Below are positions 50,289-61,539 of a stretch of DNA of 64,000 bases, piece by piece. Both the position numbers and the translations under genes were made by a program. Within the stretch, counting starts at the first letter, position 1. Each line of letters starts with the position of its first letter. Under the pieces are notes generated by a model. The model did no database searches. It saw only the letters and a program-made list of their open reading frames with translations, and was not told the DNA's origin. The DNA comes from Polydactylus sextarius (taxonomy: Eukaryota > Chordata > Actinopteri > Polynemidae), in the NCBI GenBank assembly GCA_016801845.1, contig CM028912.1, forward strand, positions 23,773,501 through 23,837,500, written 5' to 3'.

Positions 50289-51050
50289 GGTGACAATCTC
50301 GTTGAACGAGTAGTCGAAGTGAAACACTTGGTTTTCCAAATACTTGGTGAGATCTACTCCACTTGGTGCATCCAAAGTTTACATGAATAGCAGAATTGGT
50401 AAATCAAATAAAAATCCTCACCCTTCCCTTCTTGGTCTGCATTTCAGGTGGCTTTATAACGCAAGACAGCCTTTTGTTGCCTTTGTTTAATTCTTGAGGA
50501 GCCACAGATTTTCTCCCTGAAGTGCAAAAGATCATAATCACTTTTTAATTCTTAATGAACTTACATCTCATTGATACCAATTTCTAACAAATTTGATTGC
50601 AGTTGTGACATTAATGTATGGGATGTGATCCACTGGATGCACTCTTTTTTTTTTTTTTTTAACATCTTTCACTGACCTTTGACTGCGGACGGAGGAGGCA
50701 TCCTCTCAGGTTCATCATTTTCTCTTGTGGCCTCATGGACAAGAGACAGCGACGGTGCTGTTTGCTCTCATTCTTTCTGTGTTGCCAGGTAGGAATCACT
50801 AAATATATAAGGCAGAAGAATGCGCTCAATTTTATACAGTGATAAATGTTACCACAGTTAAAGTTACTATAGGACTGATAACAGCAATATCTAACTTTAG
50901 CATATAAATATGTTGCTTATATTTTCCAAGGTAAAGGTCTAAATTATAAATGTATTCTTTTTGGTAGAAATGACCAACCGGAATTTATAAGGACTGATGA
51001 TGAGGGGAGACCAGAACGGTCCGTCTCTGGGCTTCCCTTTGAAGACTGAG
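50289..51050 (-). pseudogene. Composite kinesin-13 pseudogene, copy P4 (5' fragment)
   Basis: Contains the paralogues of the N-terminal exons at 33203-33303 and 32930-33023 (here about 50685-50780 and 50425-50522) and part of the segment at 33480-33600. It breaks at about 51050 into retroviral sequence. The NLR leader exons and the neck exon are missing. It is the last trace of the array on this side. Confidence 0.65.
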
Positions 51051-51058
51051 AGGTTGGA

Positions 51059-53712
51059 ATGGATGCTGGTATGGCTGGCTATTCTTCAGCCTGGGTAGAA
51101 GACTACGCTGCACTAACGGGACCTCTGAGAGCTATGATTAAAGACACAGGGACAGCTCAGCTGCACTGCACACTTTCCTGGACTCAGAATGGCCTTTTGG
51201 CATTTGAGACAATTAAACAAAGGTTACAGGAGGCTCCGGCATTGGCACTCCCAGATTACTCTAAGAATTTCTTGCTGTATGTGTCTATGTCCACTGGAGG
51301 CAAGGATGTCCACAGGAACAGGTACAAGCCCTCAGCCTATTTCATATTACTCCACAGCTTTCTCGGAAGTGGAGTTGGGGCTGCCACGTTGCTATTGAGC
51401 AATAGTGGGAGTGTCATTGATGTATGAAAAGGCATCATCTGTCATGATGGGTTATCCTGTGACCATCCTTACTCAGGTCTTAGAAACCTTTTGAATTATG
51501 GCAAATACACATTGACTATGCCTAGGCTCAGAGATTATCACAGGTTACTAGAACAGGAAGACGTCACCCTAGTGAGATGTGTTACAGCCAATCCAAGCTG
51601 AAAAAACTGTGTGAGGCAGACCTGGAATATTGGACTGATGGTTCCTGCTATCGAGTAGGAGATAAGTTGAGTGCAGGATATGCCATAGTTAAAGCTCAAG
51701 GAACTGGCTTTATCATTGAGAAAGCAGCAGCAATACCACAGCCCACATCTGCGCAACTGGCTGAACTAGTGGGATTGGCTGAAGCATGTTTGTTGGCCGG
51801 AGGTAAAAGAGTCACAATATATACGGATTCTGCATATGCACATAATGTGTGCCACTTGTTTGGGTCTGTATGGAAGAATCAAGGGTTTAAGAAAACAGAT
51901 GGCTCTCCGATCAAACATCAAGCTCAAATAATGAAACTATTGCATACTATCATGAAACTGAAACAAAAAGCAATAGCTAAATATGCAGCACATAAAACGG
52001 ATGAGTCACGAGTTACAAAAGGAAATAAAGCGGCTGATGAGGCTGCGAAGGCAGTGACCGGGGCAGATAAAGTGGGTAAAGTTTTTTTAGTCACTCATGA
52101 AATGGATTTCAAAGATAAAACTACACTGAGGGATGTCATTGAAATGCAAACCTTCGCTCCTGCGTTGGATAAACACCTGTGGCTAGAATGAGGGGCTACA
52201 CAGGACCCCACTGGCCTCTGGAGAAATCATGAGGGGTTGATGGTTGCGCCATCAGATCTGCTGGGTCTTATGATTCAGGAGGCGCATGGGCCAGCCCATG
52301 TCGCAAGGGGGGAGGTCAAGAGGAAGATCACAAAGGAGTATAGAGCTTTTGGGCACCTTATTTGCTCGAACATGCCCCCATGCCAGTGTATGGAAGAAAA
52401 TAGTGGTGATGGGGAGCACAGAGTCAAGTGGGAGGACAACCATGGCAGAGTCTTGAATCTGTCGACAATGGCGCCATTAAAAAAGTATGTGCTGCTCAAT
52501 GACAAGAGAAGACTTAAGGTCAAAGGAGATTGTAGTCTCTATGTGTATAAGCCCCAGCAGGAGGATCAAGGTGATTATAGGTGTTCTTTTTATAATCCAC
52601 ATTTGGACATTGACGGGTCAGAGAGAGGACTCAGAGTTCGTATAGCGACCCTGGTGGTAAAGACTGAAAGTAACACTTTCCAGAATTTCCAGCTATTGAC
52701 GGAATAGGAGACTTGACAATGATCACCAATCATCCGGGCGAAAGCTAAAATTATGGACACAAATAAGAGTGTTGCAACAACGGCTGAGACTACTACAGTG
52801 ACTATGACTTTGAAGGGAACGACTGGTACAGCACTGAGTGTGACAGCTTTTCCTGTCATGAATTCTGTTAGTTCTGAACGTAATGCGGTGACAAGAGCAA
52901 CCATCACTCATGAGACTGACATGACATCATTGTAGCCTACAACAGCTGTAAGCATGGCACAGACATCCTACATGGCAGTCTTGAAAGCCAAGGAAGTAGT
53001 AAATGTAACCCAGAAGCCTACATTGGAAGTAGAACTCAATGCTAACAATAACACAGGAGGTTTGGAGATTAGAGAACAAATAAAGAATGAAAATGAGGTA
53101 GATTTATCCATAACAGCTCAAGGGACTACTTTGGTTGTGAAAAATGAGGCTTTGGACTGTGATTGCACATCAAAGGACATGATTGATAACTATCATGCTG
53201 TACAGAAGAGAGAAGTTAAATGGATGGCATATGGATTTGATTCCTCAGTGTTGCAAATCTCAGATCCTTGGGCAAGTAAGAACTTATGGTTCCAGCAATT
53301 AACACACTCTGTAAGGTCGGTGAGAAAAGTATCACTGTTTTTGTTCAAATGATACGCATAATGGCCCAGGAATGTTCATGAGGGTGGTGGGTGGTTCATG
53401 GCGATAGGTACATGATAAACTTTGGTAAGTCCCATCATGGGACTCCTGATGACCGGTAAGGTGACATTTCAAGTGCCAGATAGTAAAAAGAGTAGGACAT
53501 TAATGGCACAGCACTTAATTTTGCCCAGAAACGTAACAATAGGGAATTTTAAGGACATCTGGTGGATTTGTGGTGATAAGGCGTACATATTTCTGGCATA
53601 TGGATGGACAGGATGCTGTTACATGGCTATGATATTGAGATGGGTTGGAGTGGTAATGCCTGGTGAAAATGTTCAGATGCCGATGATGATGAGGGAATGG
53701 TGTTGACCTGTG
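51059..53712 (+). mobile_element. Endogenous retrovirus, 5'-truncated and broken
   Basis: Plus-strand remnant. 51059-51427 encodes the RT connection region; after stops and a frameshift near 51597, 51600-52191 encodes RNase H with all four acidic positions visible (TDGS, an AEL Glu, TDSAY, and the final Asp in GNKAAD). 52200-52330 gives the integrase zinc-binding start (HxxxH). The integrase core is missing. 52345-52707 is an open frame with Ig-like hallmarks. 52753-53352 and 53422-53706 hold env-like fragments, the last with the W-CG...GW-G-C pattern seen in fish retroviral Env. No gag or 5' LTR is present. It is a fossil that cannot replicate. Confidence 0.75.
52345..52707 (+). CDS. Ig-like open frame inside the retroviral remnant
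   Basis: The reading frame shows a Cys, a Trp about 15 residues later, then LYVYKPQQEDQGDYRCSF, i.e. the D-x-G-x-Y-x-C motif of the F strand of V/I-set Ig domains. It is continuous with the integrase-derived frame upstream (open from 52237) and ends at a stop at 52707. No signal peptide is visible in this frame. It may be part of an unusual env N-terminus or a captured host domain. Expression is unknown. Confidence 0.45.
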   Translation, partial: AFGHLICSNMPPCQCMEENSGDGEHRVKWEDNHGRVLNLSTMAPLKKYVLLNDKRRLKVKGDCSLYVYKPQQEDQGDYRCSFYNPHLDIDGSERGLRVRIATLVVKTESNTFQNFQLLTE

Positions 53713-53779
53713 TGGTCTCTGACGAATATTTGGATGTGGTTGATGATCTGAAACATTTAAGTGTGACAAACATGCAAAA

Positions 53780-54081
53780 GGTAAAAAAAAAAAAAAAAAA
53801 CCAGCAAGCTTTTTTTACACACTGGTCTGTCTGATCAAACCCTTTGATAAATGCTCATCGGAAACACTGGTGTGATCGGAAACACTGGCGTGAGCCTGCT
53901 GATCAAACCCACCGGCACTGGTCTGAGTCCACAGAGAAGGCCTATAAGTCAGCAAAGTTTTTACCTGCAACGTCAGATCCAGACTGTGGACTGTGCTTTT
54001 TGTAAAAATAAAACGGCACTTAATCTGTACTTTGATAAATGCTCTTCTGTGCCATATATATTTTTTTCTGTCGGGACGTGT
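53780..54081 (+). repeat. Possible 3' LTR of the retrovirus
   Basis: After the env-like region and an A-rich run (53780-53800) comes sequence with a TATA-like 'ctataagtcagc' (about 53941), AATAAA (54008) and an end in '...tgtca' at the edge of the MITE. Without a 5' LTR to compare, the borders are uncertain. Confidence 0.4.
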
Positions 54082-54604
54082 CACATTATCCATCATTTAA
54101 TCACAACATGTTAGTCCTTCATTTGATTTCTGTATTTTGATTGTATTTTGTCAGTAGGGATGCCACCTTTCCTGTAAAATAACCTGTGGAATTGTCTGTT
54201 ATTTGGCAATTTAATGTGATGCGATTTGTTCTGTATTTCCATAAATCTCGAAAATCTGCCTCTAGGCAACCATGACAGCACCAGACACACAGAGGACCAG
54301 AGCGGGGGAGTCCTGCGTAGATCCCACCGCGATAATTTTGCTGCCTTTAGTATAGCCTGTGTTTTATTTTGACCATTACTGTTAGATTTAGTGTTGATAT
54401 GTGTGTGACAGACGTGTGTATTCGACATGTATGGAAATAGGGAACAAATCACGTCCTGTATTGGTTCAATACAGGACGCAACATTAAATTGCCAAATAAC
54501 AGATGATTCCATAGCTCATTTTACGGGACGGGTGACAAAATACAATTCAAATACAGAAATCGAATGAAGGACTAACATGTCATGATTATATGATAGATAA
54601 TGTG
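54082..54604. mobile_element. MITE with ~160-bp terminal inverted repeats
   Basis: CACATTAT at 54082 and its reverse complement ending at 54604 begin imperfect inverted arms of about 160 bp that share 'catgttagtccttcat' and 'ctgttatttggcaatttaat'. The centre is unrelated host-like sequence. A secondary palindrome (12-bp perfect arms, 54452-54463 / 54467-54478) lies in the right arm. No transposase. No clear target duplication is visible. Confidence 0.8.
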
Positions 54605-54755
54605 GCGCTTCCTGACAGAAAAAAAATACGTACAATTAGTTTGAAATTCGTTGACACGTGTGAAACATGTGTCACCCTGCACGATTCAAAAGATTAAACT
54701 CCGTGACTATATCATGAATTGCCATGAGACTGGGTTGCCATCTCTGTTAACTAAC

Positions 54756-57700
54756 CGTGTCCAGTCTGAACTCCACGCTGCTCCCTGTGGCAAGGTTAAT
54801 CACAACAATACCTGGTGGCAGACCATCTGGATGCAGCCAAACTCCACCCACCACAACCAGCTTCTCATCAATCACATGTGCAGAATGAGAGTATCTGGAA
54901 CAAAATAACACATAACATCATGTTTTGTTAATATATTTCTAAAAAAAGAAGTTTCAGGATGATGTGAAATGTTTTTGTCAAATGACAGACCTGGGAATAG
55001 GTGGGGGCTGCACCTCTATTCTATCCCAGGAGAAGCCTCTGTCAGTGGGCTTTAATACAAATGTGTCCCCCAGCAATAATCCTCTTCTGCCTAGTCCACC
55101 AAACACCAGCACTCCACCTTGAAATGAGCATGCTGAGTGGGAATGGCGGGCCTTGGGTGCTGTGCCATCTATTGGTATCTGGGAATAATAAACTATGGTA
55201 AATTGCATTTATACAGCATTTTTCTAGATTTCTTGTCAAGGCTCAAAGCATTTTACACTACAGTTGCACTATTCTAAATTACATTCACACACATTCATAC
55301 ACAAACATTTAGGAATGGGCTGGAATTTGAGGTTCAGTATCTTGCCCAAAGACACTGGGTAGGTAGGACAATAGATACATAGAATATACATGAAGCAATA
55401 TATAAATGAAAAAAAACCTACGAGTACTTTGTGAAGCCCTGAAAATGATGTGCAATGACTAGACTATTCATTTAATACATTTTAAGTTACTTTAGAAGCT
55501 TTTTCTTATTTCACTTGCTGTTTTGTCACTAATTTTTAAAATATTAATATAGAATGGATTTGTGAATGAATGGGTATTAGCTATTTGTTTACTTTGCTAT
55601 TGTCAAGTTTATGTATCCACAGCTCAACTTTATCCACAGCAGTAACAATGTCCTCATATAAATTTTTGGTTATGAAAAAAAGATCAGGGCCCGTATTCAC
55701 AAAGAATCCTAAGATTAAAAGTAGCTCTTAGTGACGTAATTCTAAGAAAAATCTTAGAATTCCTTGAATTTTAAGATTTTTCTTAGAATATTCCCTTGGT
55801 AAGATAAAAGTTATTCACAAAGCATCTTGGACCTTAAGAGAGCTCCTAAGGTGAAAAACTGTTAAGAGGAGGGAGGGGCACTTTTAAGATGCTTAAGAGC
55901 GTCTTAAACAGAGAAGAAGTTGGCGCAAAGACAGAGAGGAAGGAGAAATATTCTTCATATATTGAACAACAGTCATTTAATAAGATGCTAATGGCTTGAC
56001 TGTGCAGAGATAATGTTTGTGGTTGACTTCAGATATGAGTTTACTTTTCCCAGCCAGCATAGTTAACGCAATGACAGTTGAGATGACACTCTCGCTTTAG
56101 ATTGCAGCATGTACCAGCACTTCTCACACTCATCGCTTGTGTGAGTAAACATAACAATAAGCAAATCGATATACTAATTGGCATGTGAATGAGGTACGTT
56201 CAAACATTTCGAAGTTGTGTAACAATTAATTTCTGAGTTTCATCATCATGATATAAAATGATTTATCATTTATCTATGATCGGTTGATTTCACTGTCCAT
56301 TCATTACTAGGAGCGCATCAATTTCTGTTTTGTTTTTTTCTTTTCTCCTTTTTGTAACAACCAATCACAGCTTTTAGAAGACTGCATCATAACTAGCAAC
56401 AGGGTCAAACACAACTCCTCACTAAGATAAAAGTTTCTATCTCCTCCTTGCTCAGAGTTGCTCTAAGAAACTTTCAGAATCACTCTTCAGCTAAAATTCC
56501 AATTTTTAGGCTGAGCTCTCTGACAGGACTCTGAGAATCTTTGGGAGAGGTATTTAGGTCCCTAAATACCTCTCCCAACATGAGAAAAAAGCACATCTGG
56601 GCTGATGCACTTTTTTCTCATACAGTGTGTCCCTAAAAACCTCCCTTTTATTTAGGTATCCTCACAGTACACCACTAACCATTTAATAAAGACATTTTAT
56701 GAGCAGGGTTAAGACCAAACCTCAGTCCAGTGTTGTTGGTCAATAAACAGGAAGTGGCCATCATCCATAGCCGCCTCTGATTGGTTCTTTCCACCGAACA
56801 CAAACAGAAAATCTTTGCCTACAGAGAGCAAAGAAAAGATTTTATCGCATAAAAGATAAAGACTTTATTGTCATTGTATCAGAATTGGGGCTGTCAAAGT
56901 TTAAGTGTTAATCATTGCAATTGCCGCAGTTAACGCAAGTTTGTTTAATTCTGGTGTGCTCCGGTGTGACCTCCAAAACAAAGCTTGCCACTATCCGCAC
57001 GAAACTGTCACTTGCCTGAAGTCATTCAGAAAAGAGAGAGAGACGGTGGATGAAGATGGAAAGAGGTGAGGGATTGTTGGGCAACTGCTGGCTTATTACC
57101 GTAGTGGAGTATAGTAGGCTAACTGAGGTGATTCGAATTGCTTCAGGTGGTGTTGCCATTACAATGACAAGACTGTGGCACCCTGCCATTAGGTAGTTAG
57201 GTGTTAGTTTGCATCCCTGCTAGCAGATCAAGACATGACTTCAGTGTGCAGCAGTACCATGTTGGATCCTCCTGCGTTGGAGGCATCAATCTACCTCAGG
57301 GTGGTGCTCATCTGGGAAGCAATGCTGTTTGAGCACCCACAGTGTTGTGGTTGTTAAAGCCTATAAAGAACTGGTTCAGGGCATCAGGGAGCAAGTCATT
57401 GTGGCTGGTCAGTTGGGCACACTTTCTGTAATGTGTTATGGTCTTTATACCTCTCCATATACTGCAGGGAGTAAATGACAAAAACACAGGGTTGTTGTTT
57501 TCAAAGTGACTCTCAATGCACTGTTAGTATCTCTGCTTGGTTTCTTTAATGCCCCTTTTCAGCTGTCTCTGGGTAGTGGTGTAAGATAGCCCATGTCCTG
57601 ACCTGTAGGCAGCATCTTGTGGACTTTTAGTTTGGGCAGACCTTGATAGTTACACTGAAGCACAGTGCCCGTACAGAAGGCGATGAAAGCCTGCCAAGTG

Positions 57701-58606
57701 ACCAGGTGACCGGGGCTGTTGCTCCACTGTTCAGGACGCAGAATCTCCAATGGAATAGAGTGCAGGCTTCTGGGGATGTGATTCTGGCAATAATAATGAA
57801 TATAATAAATAAGAATGAAAATGCTTCCCTTTTTTAATCTTACCTTTATGACTGACAATGGTGGCAGTGTGCCTCCATCTCAGCGGTGGAGGATCCCCTG
57901 TACAGACCATTTGCTCTGCACAAAGTTTTACTGCATCCTGATCCTCTGAGTGTACAGGACCAGGTGGACCATAGGAGTCCAGGGTTATTTCAAAAAGGCC
58001 TCCAGTTGGGTTAAGTGGAGAGGAGCGACCACCATATACCACAGCACCTCCTCCAGGATGAGATGTGATGGTGTGGTAGAGTCGGATTCCTAGGAGACAG
58101 CAACACAATAACCTGCTGAGCAAAAACTACTACAGACGAAAAAAGGCAAGTTTACTCACCCAAATCTTCTGGTGGCTCCACACTGATGGATCTCCAGCCT
58201 CTCTGGCTTCTGAGAAGCATTCGAGTAAATGCTTCCCTGCCCCTTCTGCTGGAACCTCCTGTGAGCAGAATCAGTCCTGGCTTCAACAGGGTCGAGGCCA
58301 TCCCCAGCCCCTCCAACCTAACTGGTGTAGTCTTCACACTCAGGACCACAGGGCTCCAGGATAGGCTTGTGGGTGGCACTAATGATACTGAGGGGGAAAA
58401 CCAACAAACAAAAACGTCACAAGCTTGGTTGAGAAACAGACACACACAAAAAGGTAGAAGTGAAAAGTACCTGGAAGAGTTGTGAGATTTGTGAGTAAAG
58501 CCTGCGATGTCAAAGAGCCTTGAGATGCAGTTAGGATGAAGTAGTGGGAACATTTCTGATGCCACTCCTATGGATGGACGGACGCACGCGCACACAGACA
58601 CACACA

Positions 58607-58654
<48 letters not shown>

Positions 58655-59612
58655 ACAGTACTGTGTGTTCTATTTACCAGAACAGCTAAACAATACATTA
58701 TGAATATGATATATTTAACCTCACAGAACAAAGCTGATCTACTGCTGGCTCAACTGATTTACTGGTTCGTATCAGTGTCTACCTTAGTTTACTTTACTTT
58801 ATATTTGTAAGTTGTTTATATTTTTTAGGTTATAAAATCCTGCTATCCCTTTCTCCTGGACTTGTTAGTGTTTTAGATTTTGACAAGACTTAAGATCAAG
58901 ATTTAATTCAGTTGAACATGAATCAGAACTGATATGTGGCTCTGGGGAACTAAAATAGCTGCCACATTTCAAACAGCCGACCTCATATTCGTCAAAAGGC
59001 TCCAGGATCTCCACCCTGCACCTCTCATCCTCAGGAACCAGCCCCATGTAGAAGTTATTCATGTCCAGACACACACACTGCTCCCAGCCCTGAACACAGA
59101 AACAGCCAGATCATATTTTAGTCAAACTGCATCCTATACACTTTTTCAGTTAGATGATGTAGTCTGGATACAGGCCTTGTCAAGAAATCTGGATCTCTGT
59201 GCAGCAGTGTCTGGGTACTGTTGAATAGCATGCAGAGCCGAGTTCATTTTCAGGAAATGATCCTGCATGATCCAACCAAAGGGATCATGTGGATGGATCT
59301 GCTCATACATCACGAAGAGGGAGTGAGGGAGGAGCCTTGCCACCCAACTGATAACAGCATCAGACCTGGAGGACGCACAAACACACACACATTTGAGCTG
59401 ACTAACCAGATGGTGATGAAATCCTTGCTCTTGTACATAAAAGCACAAAGTTTACCATTGTGTTTCCATGTATGCGAGAACCACTTCAGAAAGGATCAGT
59501 GTTGGGGTAGTCCTGTCTAAACCAGCTGCATACAGAGACTCCTCCAACTGTGATTCCTCTCTGATGTCCAAGCCAAACAGTCGGTACTGACTGCTGGACA
59601 CATACAGAGGAC
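54756..59612 (-). CDS. lcmt2: tRNA wybutosine-synthesizing protein 4 (LCMT2/TYW4), partial, nine exons
   Basis: TYW4 methylates and methoxycarbonylates the wybutosine precursor at tRNA-Phe position 37 using SAM (family knowledge). Exons on the minus strand: 59612-59456, 59365-59176, 59089-58982, 58567-58471, 58387-58160, 58089-57844, 56818-56721, 55178-54991, 54894-54756. Phases agree throughout, giving about 483 residues. The first three exons cover the methyltransferase (RLFGLDIREE, LFVMYEQIHPHDPFG, CLDMNNFYMGLVP, EPFDEYE). KCSHYFILTASQ leads into the kelch-type propeller (LILLTGGSSRRG, GGAVVYGGRSS, FLFVFGGKNQSEAAM, ARHSHSACSFQGG, KLVVVGGVWLHPDG). The SAM-binding N-terminus lies beyond 64 kb. 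The final GGNCFSFG-type segment is not found. Intron 2 uses a GC donor (AAG|GCCTGT). Confidence 0.9.
55200..56700. repeat. lcmt2 intron with Harbinger-like MITE and paired hairpins
   Basis: From about 55688 the sequence 'gggcccgtattcacaaagaa' followed by TCTTAGAAT-type repeats is the left end of a common teleost MITE. The right end near 56540 is cut. Two hairpins follow immediately: 56541-56558/56561-56578 (perfect, 2-base loop) and 56580-56597/56604-56621 (two mismatches). Confidence 0.6.
58590..58652. repeat. CA microsatellite in lcmt2 intron
   Basis: A near-perfect run of CA units. The long open frames over it on both strands are artefacts of the repeat. Confidence 0.95.
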
Positions 59613-60000
59613 CTGGAAAAACAAGTAGAAACTAGGATCTTGATAAGTGATTACTTTAACATTAATGTCAATTACAATGCTAAGCTTGGCATATATTTAC
59701 TTGACCACCCGTGGTAGAAATTTGCATGGCAAATGCCCATTCTACCTTTGCCTGCCATTTCTGTCTGTGAGCATAACCTACCACATTTCCTCAAAAAAAA
59801 AAAAAAAAAAAAAAAAATTGGCTAGCACCAATGAAAGGCCCAGGCACCTGCGGTTCCTCAGGTGTATAACCCCTCCCTCACAATGTAACTCAGGTATATG
59901 AATCTCACGTATGATCTAGGAGAAATGTGTCAAAATTGGTCATGTATCAGAATAAAATTAAAAAAACTATTCTGTCTGTGGCCAGAAGGTGGCACTATAC
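59613..60000. other. lcmt2 intron, no coding signal
   Basis: Intronic sequence upstream of the first lcmt2 exon in the window, with a 28-base poly-A run at about 59790-59817. Confidence 0.5.
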
Positions 60001-61360
60001 CACAAAGGCAGCATCCAGTATCTTGTGTCATTCATTCACTATGACTTTATGACACATTTCCTGTCATCTGGTGAGCTTTTAAAAGTCATATATAATATAT
60101 ATAACATAATATTTCACAGCCTACGACAGCAAACTGCATGAAACTTGACAAACATAATGTGAGGATGAGTCCCTACAAGCCCACCAACTTACATGCAATA
60201 ATCTTACACAATCTGTACAATATTGTGTAGATGCCCACCAAGTTGTGTGACATTACATCTATAGGGGGCACTACAGGTCACACACAAACATTTAAAATGA
60301 CTTTAAAGCCTATGACTTTTGAAATATTCAATCAATCCTTATGAAACTTAGCAATCTTGATTATAAAACACTTAAGTAAAATCAAGCCAATTTCTGTGAA
60401 ATTTGTGCAGTAGGGGCCGCTACAATGAGTATATGTTAATATCTCACATGCCACCACTATTGAAAAATTTGACATGATAAAATTTTGACAATACCAAATA
60501 TTGTGCAATTCGGTCGATACTGCCACTGGTAACACATAGACATTTAAGTTCTGTGTCTTACTCAGTTAGCAGACAGCTTTTTCCTAGTCACACTTTTTTA
60601 CCACCTGTTTTAGCTTACGACTCCCACTAGTGGTGGATTAAGGCAGGAGCATCTGTGGAAGACACCTGTTCATCCAATTCTCACCAACTTGGGATGTATC
60701 ATCTATGGACAAAGGTAATTAAAAAGTATCTAGTGGATTTAGGCTGGGATTATTGATTATAAAGTTAATGGCCAATGATTCTTAAGGGTGTGGTCGAATA
60801 TGACTCCATAGGCTATACCTTGTGATGTATTTACCCAAACTGAAATGAAAACTTTGAAACTTGAATGAAACCTTATGTCTTTGATGACGTTTTTGATCCT
60901 AGGGGGTGCTACAAAAGCAAGATTTCAATATCTCAAAAACTGCAAAAGCTTAACTTGAACTTTGGCATACACAATTTATACAATATTGTGTAGAGACCTA
61001 CCTAGTTGCGTGACATAAAGTTCATAGTGGACGCTATAGATGATATGCAAACATTTAATGACTTTAATGCCCATAACTTTTGAAGTATTCACCCAATCCC
61101 TATGAAAGCAACTGTCATTATAATATGCTTGCATACAAACATGCCAAGTTTCACGAAATTCAGGCTGTAGGGGGCACTACAACAACTATATGTTTATATC
61201 TCACAAACAACAATGGTAAACTGCATGAAATTTGACAATCATAATGTGTAAATCCTTACAAGCCCAACAAATTCTGTGTATTTCAGTCAGTAAGGGACAC
61301 TACTGGTGACATGAAAATATTACTCCTTACAGGCTTACCAAGTTTCACAAATTTAACCCG
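60001..61360. repeat. Degenerate tandem repeat field
   Basis: Related units recur at about 60170-60260, 60330-60450, 60880-61020, 61070-61190 and 61200-61340. Each contains a 'tagggggc.ctac' core, an AAATTTGACA/AAACTTG tract and 'aatattgtgtaga'. This is a diverged teleost intermediate repeat; unit boundaries are not sharp. No gene. Confidence 0.65.
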
Positions 61361-61539
61361 TCTGTGTCTTGCTCAGTTGTCAGCCAATGCTTAGCCTCCT
61401 CTCATACCATGTCCAACCTGCTTTTGCCTCTGCATCCCTTCCAGGGATGACTTCCCAGGGCATGGACCTCTTTATGATCACTTGTGATCATCTAGTTATT
61501 ATTATTGTGGTAATGGTAATGATAATGTTAATTTTACAC

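Noticed and set aside
32186..51050. Array as a functional kinesin or NLR gene family
   Set aside because: Shared premature stop, missing switch II residues, LTR within the motor exon, and no NACHT or LRR exons.
57559..57837. Minus-strand frame between lcmt2 exons
   Set aside because: Does not match LCMT2; the next true exon (FLFVFGGKNQ) is at 56721-56818 with matching phase, so this is intron.
58152..58731. Open frames with Cys/Val or Thr/His runs
   Set aside because: Translations of the CA microsatellite; the real content is the lcmt2 exon at 58471-58567.
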